From contig CAZLPZ010000059.1 in the NCBI GenBank assembly GCA_964561535.1, positions 1 through 5,479 on the forward strand: a stretch of DNA of 5,479 nucleotides. Reading direction: 5' to 3'. Made by a program: the position numbers and the translations under genes. Origin of the DNA: CAZLPZ01 sp964561535 (GTDB lineage Bacteria > Pseudomonadota > Alphaproteobacteria > Micavibrionales > Micavibrionaceae). Positions 5,376-5,479 of this stretch are shown in pieces; within the stretch, counting starts at the first letter, position 1; each line of letters opens with the position of its first letter. The notes under the pieces were generated by a model. The model searched no databases and was not told the DNA's origin. It saw nothing but the letters and a program-made list of their open reading frames with translations.

Positions 5376-5479
5376 TTATTTTTTCTTCTCTCTGTATTCC
5401 TTTTTAGCTTTCATTTTCTTTTTCTCTCTATCTTTCTCAAAAAGCGGCGCGCCGTTTTCGTATCTGACCAGTGACTTTG
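5376..5479 (-). CDS. Possible C-terminal end of a lysine-rich protein (partial, runs off the right edge)
   Basis: On the - strand one frame is open from the window edge to a TAA at 5378-5376, giving 33 residues: KSLVRYENGAPLFEKDREKK and then a tail dominated by Lys, Arg and Glu. The other two - strand frames close sooner. A folded-looking start followed by a basic disordered tail is plausible for a real protein end, and the gene would be upstream of and co-directional with the 134-residue gene, 119 bases away. The fragment is too short to identify, and the A-rich composition by itself yields Lys codons, so it may be spurious. Confidence 0.3.
   Translation of the reverse strand, partial: KSLVRYENGAPLFEKDREKKKMKAKKEYREKKK

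Overview
The window is a piece of a bacterial chromosome dominated by the 5' part of a complex I (NADH:quinone oxidoreductase) operon: nuoA, nuoB, nuoC, nuoD and nuoE, all on the + strand with very short spacers. The protein sequences point to an alphaproteobacterium. NuoB carries the WPMTFGLACCAVEM block also typical of Rickettsiales and mitochondrial PSST subunits, NuoC and NuoD are separate genes (not the NuoCD fusion of enterobacteria), and the small FtsB/DivIC-like protein has the alphaproteobacterial form (membrane anchor followed by VQGDR, and LRPGSI...LEERAR near the end). I cannot place it to order. The early end of the nuo cluster resembles lineages with split nuo genes, but that is inference.

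Layout: nuoA (16-387); a 64-residue orphan ORF (395-589); nuoB (601-1185); a 77-residue orphan ORF (1189-1422); nuoC (1439-2131); nuoD (2136-3338); nuoE (3355-4011); a TTG-started gene for a small nucleoside 2-deoxyribosyltransferase-like protein (4024-4416); an 80-base gap; an FtsB/DivIC-like septum protein (4498-4830, possibly from 4477). A convergent AT-rich region follows, with an unrecognised 134-residue gene on the - strand (4852-5256), a possible promoter for it, and the lysine-rich C-terminal end of a possible second - strand gene entering from the right edge (5376-5479).

How it fits together: NuoB, C, D and E belong to the peripheral arm and NuoA to the membrane arm of complex I. NuoE carries cluster N1a next to NuoF, NuoB carries N2, and NuoB/NuoD form the quinone site. 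nuoF, which normally follows nuoE, is absent; a gene of unrelated type sits there instead and the locus then switches to cell division. The most notable feature is that two small AT-rich genes of unknown function sit inside the most conserved part of the operon, between nuoA and nuoB and between nuoB and nuoC. They keep the tight spacing expected of co-transcribed genes. I found no RNA genes, CRISPR arrays or recognisable insertion sequences, and no complete novel system can be claimed from this window.
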